NCBI RefSeq assembly: GCF_017592555.1
Contig: NZ_JAGFNS010000019.1
Coordinates: 1-64,000, forward strand
Reading direction: 5' to 3'
From: Actinoplanes flavus
GTDB taxonomy: Bacteria; Actinomycetota; Actinomycetes; Mycobacteriales; Micromonosporaceae
Length of the DNA stretch: 64,000 nucleotides
Each line of letters starts with the position of its first letter. Position 1 is the stretch's first letter. The notes beneath the pieces were generated by a model. That model ran no database searches. It saw nothing but the letters and a program-made list of their open reading frames with translations, and was not told where the DNA came from. This document shows positions 8,800 through 17,160 of the stretch, piece by piece. The position numbers were made by a program, and so were the translations under genes.

Positions 8800-9363
8800 T
8801 CAGGCCCATGCGTCGCGAAGGCGCGGGTAGGTGAGGAAGACCGTCTCGCCCTCGCCCTGCAGGCGGATGTCGAAGACGGCGCCGTCCGGGTCGCGGCGCG
8901 CGATGAGCGTGGCGCGGCGGTCCGGCGCGACCGATTCGAGGAGGGTGTCGTTGGCCAGCACGTCCGGGTCGTCCGGCAGGTAGGCCCGGGTGAACAGGCG
9001 GTCGAGCAGGCCGCGAGCGAAGACCGTGACGGCGAAGAACGGCGCCTTGCCGGGCTCGGTGGCGCCCGGTTCCAGGGTGGCGAACTGGTAGTGCCCGTCC
9101 GGCCCGGTGGCGGCGCGGCCCCAGCCGGTGAAGGTCCAGCCGTCGCGGCGCAGCGAGCCGGGCTGGCGCGGGATGTGGCCCTGCGGGTCGGCCTGCCAGA
9201 TCTCGATGACCGCGTCCGGGACCAGGTCGCCGGCGCCGTCGTAGACGTGGCCGTGCAGCCGCAGCGCCCGCGGATGGGACGGGGGGACCAGTTCGTTCAT
9301 GCCGTCGAACTCCAGCCCCAGGTGGAAGAAGGGGCCGACGGTCTGGCCGGGAACGGCGCTCAT
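8800..9363 (-). CDS. pcaG: Protocatechuate 3,4-dioxygenase alpha subunit
   Basis: Alpha subunit (187 residues) of the intradiol ring-cleaving dioxygenase. It starts with QTVGPFFHLGLEF and contains the intradiol beta-sandwich blocks HGHVYDGAGDLVPDAVIEIWQAD and GWGRAATGPDGHYQF. The iron-binding Tyr/His set is not conserved here, as expected for alpha subunits, which pair with PcaH. Its ATG overlaps the pcaH stop (ATGA). Confidence 0.93.
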   Translation of the reverse strand: MSAVPGQTVGPFFHLGLEFDGMNELVPPSHPRALRLHGHVYDGAGDLVPDAVIEIWQADPQGHIPRQPGSLRRDGWTFTGWGRAATGPDGHYQFATLEPGATEPGKAPFFAVTVFARGLLDRLFTRAYLPDDPDVLANDTLLESVAPDRRATLIARRDPDGAVFDIRLQGEGETVFLTYPRLRDAWA

Positions 9364-10109
9364 TTGACTTCTTCCTCGGTGTCGGACTCCAGCGGAGTGC
9401 GGTGGGTGCCGGTGAGCACGATGTCCCAGCGGTATCCGGTGCTCCACTCCGGGGTGGTCACGTCGTGGTCGTACTGGGCGATCAGCAGCTCCCGCGCCTT
9501 GGGGTCGGTGATCGACTGGTAGATCGGGTCGAGCGGGAACAGCGGGTCGCCGGGGAAGTACATCTGGGTGACCAGGCGCTGGGTGAAGTCGGTGCCGAAG
9601 ATCGAGAAGTGGATGTGGGCGGGCCGCCACGCGTTGACGTGGTTGCGCCACGGGTACGGTCCCGGCTTGATGGTCTGGAACCGGTAGGTCCCGTCCGGCC
9701 CGGTCAGCATCCGGCCCACCCCGGTGAAGTTCGGGTCGTGCGGCGCCGGGTGCTGGTCGCGCTGGTGCCGGTAGCGACCCGCGGCGTTGGCCTGCCACAC
9801 CTCGACGAGCTGACCGGCGACCGGGCGGCCGTCGCCGTCGAGGACCCGGCCGGTGACCACGATCCGCTCGCCCAGTGGGGTGCCGGCGTGCTGGATGGTC
9901 AGGTCGGCCTCGTCGTCGGCGACGTCGCGGTGGCCGAAGACCGGCGCCCACAGCTCGACCGCCTCCGGGTCGATCAGGTGCGCCGGCTGCCGGGGGTGCC
10001 GGAGGATGCTGCTCCGGTACGGAGCGTAGTCGATCTTCGGCTGGGGTCCGCCCGGCTGCTGGGCCGCCGCCTCGATCTCCCTGTTGATGTCAGCTTGTGA
10101 CGACTCCAT
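9360..10109 (-). CDS. pcaH: Protocatechuate 3,4-dioxygenase beta subunit
   Basis: Catalytic subunit (249 residues) that opens the ring of protocatechuate to 3-carboxy-cis,cis-muconate using non-haem Fe(III). The iron ligands are visible in family positions: Tyr in AAGRYRHQRDQH, Tyr in PGPYPWRNH, and the two His of RPAHIHFSIFG. The ATG at 10109 (MESSQAD) has GGAG seven bases upstream and is better than an upstream in-frame start that would run into the regulator's promoter. It is the first gene of the pcaHGB-L-FIJ operon and is divergent from the IclR gene. Confidence 0.94.
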   Translation of the reverse strand: MESSQADINREIEAAAQQPGGPQPKIDYAPYRSSILRHPRQPAHLIDPEAVELWAPVFGHRDVADDEADLTIQHAGTPLGERIVVTGRVLDGDGRPVAGQLVEVWQANAAGRYRHQRDQHPAPHDPNFTGVGRMLTGPDGTYRFQTIKPGPYPWRNHVNAWRPAHIHFSIFGTDFTQRLVTQMYFPGDPLFPLDPIYQSITDPKARELLIAQYDHDVTTPEWSTGYRWDIVLTGTHRTPLESDTEEEVK

Positions 10110-10158
10110 GTTCACGCTCCGGACGCTAGGCGGAAACCCGGCCCGCGGCGATACTCTT

Positions 10159-10175
10159 CTTCCACTGAGCGGAAG
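10159..10175. promoter_or_regulatory. Putative IclR/PcaR operator 1
   Basis: Inverted repeat CTTCC-N7-GGAAG in the 74-bp gap between pcaH and the IclR gene, directly before the regulator's ribosome-binding site. Its core TTCCACTGAGCGGAA matches 12 of 15 positions of the reverse complement of a second repeat in front of pobA (10914-10929). Being shared by two promoters of one pathway, it is a good candidate for the regulator's binding site. This is an inference. Confidence 0.55.
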
Positions 10176-10183
10176 GAGCATCC

Positions 10184-10933
10184 GTGGGGGCCACTGTCAC
10201 GTCCCGCGCTCTGGCCATCCTCGGGGCCTTCGACGGCGAGCACCGCAGCCTCTCCCTGACCGAGCTGGCGCGCCGTGCCGGGCTACCGCTGGCCACCGCG
10301 CATCGCCTGGTCGGCGAGTTGCAGCGGTGGGGTGCGCTGGCCCGCGAGCCGAACGGCGACTACGTGATCGGCCGCCGGATCTGGCAGCTCGGGCTGCTCG
10401 CGCCGGTGCAGAGCGGCCTGCGCCAGGCCGCGTCCCCGTTTTTGCATGATCTGTACGGAACCACCCTCGCCACCGTGCACCTGGCCGTCCGCGACGGTCT
10501 CCAGGTCCTGTACGTGGAACGCCTGGCCGGGCACGTCTCGGTGCCGGTGGTGAGCCGGGTCGGCTCCCGCCTGCCGATGCACGCCACCGGGGTCGGGAAG
10601 GTGCTGCTCGCCTACGCCCCGGAAGAGGTCCGCATGGAGGTGCTCCAGAACCTCACCCGGATCACCGCGTACACCGTCACCCAGCCCGCCCGCCTGCTGG
10701 AACAGCTGCGCCGGGTCCGTGCCGAGGGCTACTCCACCACCGGCGAGGAGATGAGCCTGGGCGCCTGTTCGGTGGCGGTGCCGGTGCGCAGCGGCGACAC
10801 CGTGGTGGCGGCCCTCGGCATGGTGGTGCCCGACCTGCGCCGGCAGCTGCCCCGCCTGGTCTCCGCCCTCCAGGTGGCGGCGCACGGCATCGGCCGGACC
10901 CTCACCGGCGATCCTTCCATCCAGTGGAAATAG
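10184..10933 (+). CDS. pcaR: IclR-family regulator of the pca/pob genes
   Basis: Transcription factor of 249 residues with an N-terminal winged helix (LSLTELARRAGLPLATAHRLVGEL, about residues 22-45) and a C-terminal IclR effector domain (LPMHATGVGKVLLAYAP; GYSTTGEEMSLGACSVAVPV). IclR proteins of this context (PcaR/PcaU/PobR) respond to protocatechuate, 4-hydroxybenzoate or 3-oxoadipate. The GTG start has GGAAGGAG at ideal spacing. It lies between the divergent pca operon and pobA and should control both, through the paired repeats at 10159 and 10914. The effector cannot be read from sequence. Confidence 0.85.
   Translation: MGATVTSRALAILGAFDGEHRSLSLTELARRAGLPLATAHRLVGELQRWGALAREPNGDYVIGRRIWQLGLLAPVQSGLRQAASPFLHDLYGTTLATVHLAVRDGLQVLYVERLAGHVSVPVVSRVGSRLPMHATGVGKVLLAYAPEEVRMEVLQNLTRITAYTVTQPARLLEQLRRVRAEGYSTTGEEMSLGACSVAVPVRSGDTVVAALGMVVPDLRRQLPRLVSALQVAAHGIGRTLTGDPSIQWK
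10914..10929. promoter_or_regulatory. Putative IclR/PcaR operator 2 (pobA promoter)
   Basis: Inverted repeat CTTCC-N7-GGAA lying inside the last codons of the IclR gene, 45 bp before the pobA start. Its reverse complement, TTCCACTGGATGGAA, aligns with operator 1 (TTCCACTGAGCGGAA). A coding sequence that also carries the next gene's operator would explain the very short gap before pobA. Confidence 0.5.
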
Positions 10934-10973
10934 GGTCTTGTGTCCCGGCGGTTCGGGACTGAACGCTGGGGGC

Positions 10974-12143
10974 ATGCGTACCCAGGTCGCCATCATCGGC
11001 GCCGGCCCGGCCGGACTTCTGCTCTCCCACCTCCTCGCCCAGGGCGGGGTCGAATCGGTCGTCCTCGAGACCCGCTCCGAGGAGTACGTGGCGGCCCGGA
11101 TCCGGGCCGGCATCCTGGAGCACTCCAGCGTGGAGCTGCTGGAGTCGGTGGGGCTCGGGGCCCGGCTGCGGGCCGAGGGCGACCAGCACCGGGGCATCTA
11201 CCTCCAGTGGCCGGGCGAGCGGCACCACCTGGACTTCGTCGACCTGACCGGCCGCAGCGTGTGGGTCTACGGGCAGACCGAGGTGCAGAAGGACCTGATC
11301 GCCGCCCGCCGGGCCGATGACCAGGAGATCCACTACGAGGTCTCCTCCGTGGAGCCGCATGACGTCACCTCGGACCGGCCATACGTGACATTCACCGATG
11401 AGTCCGGTTCGCCCCAGCGCCTGGACTGCGCTGTCATCGCCGGCTGCGACGGCTCGTTCGGGCCCAGCCGGCAGGCGGTCCCCTCACCCCGGGTCTTCGA
11501 GCGCGTCTACCCCTACTCCTGGTTCGGCATCCTCGCCGACGTGGCCCCCTCCACCGACGAGCTGATCTACGCCTGGCACCCGAACGGTTTCGCCCTGCAC
11601 TCGATGCGGTCGGCCACGGTGAGCCGCCTCTACCTCCAGGTCCCCAACGGCACCGACCCGCGGTCCTGGTCCGACGACCGGATCTGGGCGGAACTGTCCA
11701 CCCGGCTCGGGCACGGGCAGAACGGCTGGAAGCTCAACCCCGGCCCGATCACCGACAAGGGCGTCCTGCCGATGCGCAGCTACGTGCAGACGCCGATGCG
11801 GCACGGCAACCTGTTCCTGGCCGGCGACGCCGCGCACATCGTCCCGCCGACCGGCGCCAAGGGCCTCAACCTGGCGATCGCCGACGTGGCGCTGCTCAGC
11901 CGGGCGCTCATCGCGTCGCTGCGGGAGAAGAACCCGGCGCTTGCCGACCGCTACTCGGACGACGCGCAGCGCCGGGTCTGGCGGTGCACCCACTTCTCCT
12001 GGTGGATGACGACGATGCTGCACACCTCGGGCGACCCCTTCGACGCCGAGTTGCAGCTCTCGCAGCTACGCTGGGTCGCCGGCAGCCGGGCCGGAGCCAC
12101 CGGCCTCGCCGAGAACTACGCCGGACTTCCCATCGGGTACTGA
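10974..12143 (+). CDS. pobA: 4-hydroxybenzoate 3-monooxygenase
   Basis: FAD-dependent aromatic hydroxylase (389 residues) that converts 4-hydroxybenzoate to protocatechuate, the substrate of the divergent pcaHG. FAD motif IIGAGPAGLLLSHLL at the N-terminus, the middle DG motif (AGCDGSFGPSRQAV) and the C-terminal GDAAHIVPPTGAKGLNLAIAD are all present. RAGILEHSSVELL and LYLQVPNGTD are typical of PobA. The ATG at 10974 is chosen because the beta-alpha-beta fold starts within four residues. Its last 78 bp are also coding on the other strand for the holin-like gene. Confidence 0.93.
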   Translation: MRTQVAIIGAGPAGLLLSHLLAQGGVESVVLETRSEEYVAARIRAGILEHSSVELLESVGLGARLRAEGDQHRGIYLQWPGERHHLDFVDLTGRSVWVYGQTEVQKDLIAARRADDQEIHYEVSSVEPHDVTSDRPYVTFTDESGSPQRLDCAVIAGCDGSFGPSRQAVPSPRVFERVYPYSWFGILADVAPSTDELIYAWHPNGFALHSMRSATVSRLYLQVPNGTDPRSWSDDRIWAELSTRLGHGQNGWKLNPGPITDKGVLPMRSYVQTPMRHGNLFLAGDAAHIVPPTGAKGLNLAIADVALLSRALIASLREKNPALADRYSDDAQRRVWRCTHFSWWMTTMLHTSGDPFDAELQLSQLRWVAGSRAGATGLAENYAGLPIGY

Positions 12144-12668
12144 CGCGGCACCCTCGGGCGGGTCGGTGGCCGCGATGGTCGGCGGCGCCGGAGCGTGGTC
12201 GACGGCCTCCCGGTAGGTGCCGGTCGGCAGCGTGGACGGGCTGGCGCCGGGCGGGACCTGCCCGTTCGGCGCGGCCGGCTCCCGGGCCAGCAGGCCCTTC
12301 GCCAGCGACGCCACGGTGGCCAGGAACGCCACGTTCAGCGCGGCCTCCCAGTCGAAGGCGGTGACGTCGAAGACGCCCGCCGTCATCGAGCCGGCCAGCG
12401 ACGACAGGAACGTCTTCGCGAGCCGGACCAGCAGGTCGGGCCAGAAGGCCAGATTGGTCATCTTCGACAGGTACTGCACCCCGGTGAGGATCACCGAGGA
12501 GACGAACGCGCCGATCGCGATGGTCACCGAGTACTTCCATGGCAGCTCGGTGACCGAGCTGATGCCGCCGGCCAGCAACGTCGCGATGAACACCTGTCCG
12601 GCGGACCAGCCGGCCCGCTCCAGAAAATCGAGTAAAACTGCACGCCACTTGGGCACAACCTGTGTCAT
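12066..12668 (-). CDS. Holin-like small membrane protein
   Basis: Protein of 200 residues with an N-terminal half resembling phage r1t-type holins: a short basic start (PKWRAVLLDFLERAGWSAGQ), a hydrophobic stretch (TLLAGG-ISSV), a second helix (VTIAIGAFVSSVILTGVQYL) and then FLSSLAGSMTAGVFDVTAFDWEAALNVAFLATVASLAKGL, whose DWEAAL pattern is characteristic. The last 70 residues are a Pro/Ala-rich tail. No other phage genes are nearby, so it is probably a host-owned or relic holin. Its 3' end runs 78 bp into the end of pobA on the opposite strand, so one of the two stops may be misplaced, but both frames look real. Confidence 0.65.
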   Translation of the reverse strand: MTQVVPKWRAVLLDFLERAGWSAGQVFIATLLAGGISSVTELPWKYSVTIAIGAFVSSVILTGVQYLSKMTNLAFWPDLLVRLAKTFLSSLAGSMTAGVFDVTAFDWEAALNVAFLATVASLAKGLLAREPAAPNGQVPPGASPSTLPTGTYREAVDHAPAPPTIAATDPPEGAASVPDGKSGVVLGEAGGSGPAAGDPA

Positions 12669-12839
12669 GACATCGACGGTTCTCGCTTGATAGATCGGTG
12701 GGAATCAGCTGAACGGATTAGTTCGCCGCATCCCACCCCGCAAGAGATATCGGTGAAGCCCTAAGGACCATCACCGATCCCCCGCTACGGTCTTTGCCAT
12801 AGCGTCCACATTGCCGGCCAAACCTGGGGGATTCGATCG

Positions 12840-14198
12840 ATGCGGTGGCTCAACGACCTGCTCGGCGGCTTGCCGTGGGCACTCGTCTGTCTCGTCGTCG
12901 GCGTACTGGTCACCGCCGAGACGGCACTGCTCGCCGGGCTGGTGCTGCCGGCCGCCACCGCCCTCGTCGCGATGGGCCTGCTCGCCAACGCCGGCGTCGT
13001 ACCGGTCGTCCCGGCCCTAGCCACCGCGGTCGCGGCCGCGGTGATCGGCGGCAACATCGCCTACTGGCGGGCCGGAACCGCACCGGCGGGTGGGAAACAG
13101 CGCGCCTGGGACCGCGCCGAGAAACTCTTCCACCGGCACGGCGGGCGGGCCGTCTTCCTCGGCCAATGGGTGGTGGGGGCACGCACCCTGATGCCGCGCC
13201 TGGCCGCGCGCAACGGCGTACCCCGCAAGGTCTTCATGGCCTGGCACACGCCGGCGGCGATTCTCTGGGCCCTGTGGATGGTCGGCGCGAGCTACGCGGC
13301 CGGAGCCTCCTACGATGTGCTCGCGGCGCGCGCCGGGCGCGCCGCGGGCGCGCTGGCCGCCCTGACGGTGCTCGTTCTCGGTCTGACGCTGGCGGGCCGC
13401 TGGTTCGGACGACACCCCGATCCGGTACGCGCGATCGCGCGCCGTTTCCGTCCGAAACCACTGCCGGCCGGCACCGCCACGGTGGTGAGCCTCGTCCTGC
13501 TCGTCGCACTCGCGTTCCTGCTGATCGCGGTGATCCCGCCGGTGGTCCGGTTCAGCGGGCTGGCCGCGGTCGACGAGACGGTGGCCGCCTGGGCCCGGAC
13601 CCAGTGGACCTCCGACGGCTACTTCGCCGCCCTCCAGATCGCCACCTCCCTGGTCCCCGAGATCCTGGTGATCCTGGCCCTGGTCATCGCCCTGGTCCGG
13701 TGGTGCTGGCGCGGATTCGACCTGCGAGCCTTCTTCCCGGAGGTGCTCGGCCCGATCCTGCCGGCCGTCGTCCTCGCCGTCGTGCTCGCGGCCACCGCCG
13801 ACCCGGGCCGGCGGACCACCGGCGACATCCCGTTCCCGCCGGCCGGCGAACTCGACGGATCACTGCCCCTGGACGCCCAGCTGATCGCGGTCCACAGCAT
13901 GCCGGCCGGGCAGACCGCGCAGGTGGCGGCCGCGGCCGGGCTGCTCGCCTGGCTGGTCGTGCGCGGGCTGCCGTGGAAATGGCGGGTCGCCGTCTGGACG
14001 CTGGCGACCGGGTACACCCTGGTCTGCGCCGGCTCGTGGGTCTACCTGAACTGGAGCGACACCAGCGTGACCGTGGCCGCGGTGATCCTCGGCGTCGCCT
14101 GGGCCGCCGTCAACGCGGCCGTCTGGTCCAGCCGGGCCGACGGCGGCACCCCCGAACCCCGGCCGGAGCCGGCCGTCCTGTCAGAATCCACGGCGTGA
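12840..14198 (+). CDS. DedA-family membrane protein fused to a degenerate PAP2 domain
   Basis: Integral membrane protein of 452 residues. Residues 1-190 are a DedA/VTT domain: ETALLAGLVLPAATAL near the start, and FLGQWVVGARTLMPRLAARNGVPRKVFMAW, the counterpart of the F-x-R-x-x-P-G-x-R motif. DedA proteins move lipids or lipid carriers such as undecaprenyl phosphate between leaflets. Residues 215-430 resemble a PAP2 phosphatase in membrane layout, but the catalytic PSGH is PAGQ (355-358). The Arg/His pair of the last motif is also gone (GSWVYLNWSD instead of SRxYLGxHxxSD). It is therefore probably not a phosphatase, unlike typical DedA-PAP2 fusions. The gene overlaps the next by GTGA. Confidence 0.8.
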   Translation: MRWLNDLLGGLPWALVCLVVGVLVTAETALLAGLVLPAATALVAMGLLANAGVVPVVPALATAVAAAVIGGNIAYWRAGTAPAGGKQRAWDRAEKLFHRHGGRAVFLGQWVVGARTLMPRLAARNGVPRKVFMAWHTPAAILWALWMVGASYAAGASYDVLAARAGRAAGALAALTVLVLGLTLAGRWFGRHPDPVRAIARRFRPKPLPAGTATVVSLVLLVALAFLLIAVIPPVVRFSGLAAVDETVAAWARTQWTSDGYFAALQIATSLVPEILVILALVIALVRWCWRGFDLRAFFPEVLGPILPAVVLAVVLAATADPGRRTTGDIPFPPAGELDGSLPLDAQLIAVHSMPAGQTAQVAAAAGLLAWLVVRGLPWKWRVAVWTLATGYTLVCAGSWVYLNWSDTSVTVAAVILGVAWAAVNAAVWSSRADGGTPEPRPEPAVLSESTA

Positions 14199-14764
14199 GC
14201 CCGGTTCATGTCGTCTACGCCCATCCCGACCCGGGAAGCTTCACCCGGGAGGTGCTGGACGCGTTCGTCGGCGGGCTTTCGTCGTACACCGTCTCGGATC
14301 TCTATGGGTCCGGTTTCCAGCCGGTCCTGAGCGCCACCGAGTACGCGCGGCCGGCCTCCGCTCCCGTGCCCTCCGACGTGGCCGCGGAGCACAAGCTGCT
14401 CGACGCGGCCGAGGTGTGGGCGTTCGTCTACCCGGTGTGGTGGGCGGACTGCCCGGCCATGCTGAAAGGCTGGTTCGACCGGGTGTGGACGGTCGGGTGG
14501 GCCTACAAGCCCGGGTGGGGGCGGGTGGCCCGGCGGGCCGTCGTGCTCTGCACCGCCGGCCACACCGTCGCCGAGCTGGAGAAATCCGGCGTCCACCAGG
14601 CCATGCGGACCACCATGGTCGACGACCGGATCGGCGCGCGGGCGTCGTCGTCCGACTTCGTCGTGCTGGGCGGGTCGGTCCTGGCCGGAAGCGACCCCGC
14701 CGGGTGGGCGTCGATGAAGGCCGCCCACCTGGCCGGCGTCGCCGAGCTGGCTCGCTCCCTCTGA
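14195..14764 (+). CDS. NAD(P)H quinone oxidoreductase, flavodoxin-like fold
   Basis: FMN/FAD-binding oxidoreductase of 189 residues of the NQO/KefF/MdaB-type. The start VHVVYAHPDPGSFTREVLDAF gives the first strand and phosphate loop. WAFVYPVWWADCPAMLKGWFDRV is the conserved active-site segment. It probably reduces quinones or similar electrophiles with NAD(P)H. The GTG start overlaps the stop of the DedA gene (GTGA), so the two are coupled. The tail is followed by a CT-rich stretch without a clear hairpin. Confidence 0.85.
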   Translation: MSPVHVVYAHPDPGSFTREVLDAFVGGLSSYTVSDLYGSGFQPVLSATEYARPASAPVPSDVAAEHKLLDAAEVWAFVYPVWWADCPAMLKGWFDRVWTVGWAYKPGWGRVARRAVVLCTAGHTVAELEKSGVHQAMRTTMVDDRIGARASSSDFVVLGGSVLAGSDPAGWASMKAAHLAGVAELARSL

Positions 14765-14841
14765 GCCCGCTCTTCCTCGCTCCCTCTTTATCGCCCCCTC
14801 TTCCTCGCTTCCGCTGATCCCGCTCTTCTGAGCGGCGGGTT

Positions 14842-16085
14842 TCAGCAGGTCGCGCAGCCGTCGGTGGGTTTCGCCGGGGCCGGCGCGGTGCTCACGGTGG
14901 GGAGGATCGTGCGGCTGCGGCCCGGACGGGGATACGCCTCCGCGGCGGCCGCCAGCCGGGCCGCGTGGTCGCGCTGCTTCTGCCAGTGGCCGTAGAGGGC
15001 ACCGCGCCGCGACAGCCGGTCCACCTCACGGATCGTCTCCGGGTCGACGTCGCCGGGCGGGGCGTCCCGCCACGGGGTGCCGGGCAGCGGCATGAAGGTG
15101 TGCGCGTGAATCCGGGCGCCGAGGTCGGCCAGCTCGCGTGCCAGGGCCAGCGAGTCGTCGACGTCGTCCCGGCTCTCCCCCGGCATCCCGAAGATCATGT
15201 CGACGTTGATCCGGAAGCCCTCCTCGATCCCGAGCCGGGCGGCCCGCTTCACCTCCTCGACGCCGTGCCCCCGCTTGGCCGCGTCGAGAACCCGGTCGGA
15301 CCCGGACTGGGCGCCCACGATGATGTTGTTGTTGTCGCAGTACTTCTTCACCAGCCGCAGGGCCTCCCGGCTGACGTGCTCCGGCCGGATCTCACTCGGG
15401 AACGACCCGAAGAAGACCCGCCCGTTCGGCCCGATCCCCTCCCGGCACGACGCCAGCAACTCCTCCACCGCGTCGAGATTCGGCTCGTCCGTCTGACTGC
15501 CGTAACTCAGCGCGGTCGGCGTGATGAACCGGACGTCCCGCAGCCCACGAGCCCGCATCTGGTCGACATGCCACCGAACGTTCTCCACGCTCCGGTGGCG
15601 GAACTTCGCCGAGAACATAAAGGGCGTTTGGCAAAATCGGCACGCATAGATGCAGCCGCTCGTGATTTCGAGGGCGTTGAACTTGTCCCACTTGAGGGCG
15701 AAGCCCGGGAAGTCGTTGAGGTCGCGCTGCTTGGCTTTGCCAGTCCTCTTCACATTGCCGGTCGCGTCGCGGTAGGCCAAACCGGTGATCCCAGTCGGGT
15801 CACCCTTCGCGTCGACCAGGCTGACCAGGGTCGACTCGCCCTCGCCGATCACCGCCATGTCCCAGCCCGCGTCCAGCGTCTGCACCGGCTCCGCGGTGGC
15901 GTGCACTCCCCGGCCAGATGCGTCACGTTCGGGCCATCCGCCAACGCCCGGATCTGGCTCAGCTCCTCCGCGAGAGCGGCGGCATCTGGCGAATAGAACG
16001 ACCAGAGCACGAGGGTACGGACGTCGCCCGCCTCACGGATGTGACGGGCCGTCTCCTCGACGCTCTCCCCGAACCGCCACTCGGC
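14842..16085 (-). pseudogene. Radical SAM / B12-binding protein (TIGR04013-like), frameshifted copy 1
   Basis: The longest open piece (14842-15906, about 354 codons) has the radical SAM [4Fe-4S] motif C-x3-C-x2-C in SGCIYACRFCQ, the TIM-barrel elements GAQSGSDRVLDAAKRGHG and FRINVDMIFGMPGESRDDV, and a Cys-containing C-terminus (DGCATC). The B12-binding part lies upstream but in another frame: a run of four C at 15907-15911 replaces the five found in the duplicate at 17257-17262, which shifts the frame inside HLAG-GVHATAEP. The homologous frame upstream (WRFGESVEETARHIREAG, VLWSFYSPDAAALAEEL) fades near 16085, so the first 30 or so residues are also missing. A sequencing error in the C-run could explain the shift but not the missing start. 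Radical SAM enzymes of this group have no assigned reaction. Confidence 0.75.
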
Positions 16086-16242
16086 CTCGCCGCCGGGTGC
16101 AGTGGCCGGCGATCAGCAGCCAGGCGGCGACACTCGGCGGACGCGGTGCGCATCGAGACGGCCATCCGAGGTGTTTCCCGCTGTCCCATGGGGCATGTTT
16201 CGCCATACGCCGTTCGAGGGCAGCAACGCGGTAGAGCGGAGC

Positions 16243-16947
16243 ATGAAACCATTCGCGAGACGGCGGAAAGGGACAGCGGTGCCGACGATTGCCATGTTCA
16301 TCTTCAGCTCGGTTCAGGCCGCCTTGCTGCTGGCTGTGGTACTGCTGGGGATCGCTGCCCGCCGTCAACGCGAACTCATCGACAGCCAGGCGGAACACGG
16401 CGGGTCGGTGTTCATCACCGATGAGGTGGACGTGGTGGCTGCCGACGTCGAGTTGGCCACCGCGGCAGCGCAGCGGGCGCTGGACGAGGCCGACCAGGCA
16501 CATGACCGGGCCCTGTGGGCAGCCACGACACGCGACATCGCGGAGCTGCGCCACCGGCAGGTGCTCAGGCAGGCCGAAACGGCCGGCCGACCTCGTCAGC
16601 TCGTGCAGCGCGCGGCTCTGAACGCATACCAGCGTGGACAGCTGTCCGTTGGCGAACTCAACCTGATCTGGCGGCACGCTCACACCACGGTGGAATCCAC
16701 GCAGACCCCCGCCGCGGTGCCGCTCGGGTGGGAATCGCGGGTGCTCGAGTCCCAGCGACGCTACGAGCAGGCCGCGGCCGCCGCGGCACGGGCCGAGGAA
16801 GAGGCTCGGCAGACGGCCGCCACCGCCGCTGCTCTCGCCGATGACATGCGGGCCGCCGAGTCGCGCCTGTCGGCGGCGCAGCGATCCGCGAGCATCGGTC
16901 TGGTCGGCCTCCTACGGGCGACCTGGGCCGACCCGGTCACTCGTTGA
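16243..16947 (+). CDS. Membrane-anchored coiled-coil protein, unknown function
   Basis: Unrecognised protein of 234 residues. A basic start (MKPFARRRKG) is followed by one transmembrane helix (about residues 18-42, FIFSSVQAALLLAVVLLGIAA). The rest is Ala/Glu/Arg-rich with long predicted helices, including QRRYEQAAAAAARAEEEARQ. This fits a single-pass protein with a cytoplasmic or periplasmic coiled coil. I chose the ATG at 16243 (GCGGAG upstream), since the sequence before it does not look coding in this frame. It sits between two copies of the decayed radical-SAM gene and has no partner. Confidence 0.5.
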   Translation: MKPFARRRKGTAVPTIAMFIFSSVQAALLLAVVLLGIAARRQRELIDSQAEHGGSVFITDEVDVVAADVELATAAAQRALDEADQAHDRALWAATTRDIAELRHRQVLRQAETAGRPRQLVQRAALNAYQRGQLSVGELNLIWRHAHTTVESTQTPAAVPLGWESRVLESQRRYEQAAAAAARAEEEARQTAATAAALADDMRAAESRLSAAQRSASIGLVGLLRATWADPVTR

Positions 16948-17160
16948 TGACGTCGTGGGCCGGCGTGTCTCGAGCATCTGTCTGACCGTCGGCCAGGCAG
17001 ACGGTCGGACGCCCGGGACGCTGACCCGATCGCGTCGATCGGTGAGCCGACCAGGCTCAGACCGCAAAGCGCGACCTTAACGGTGGTTTCGAGGTCCTCA
17101 CCAGGTCGAGCTTCGTGTCGTCCGATCGAGCACCGGGCGGCACGACATCCCGTTCCGGGA

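Noticed and set aside
12668..12839. Possible phage remnant around the holin-like gene
   Set aside because: No endolysin, integrase, tail or terminase genes are nearby; the gene stands alone.
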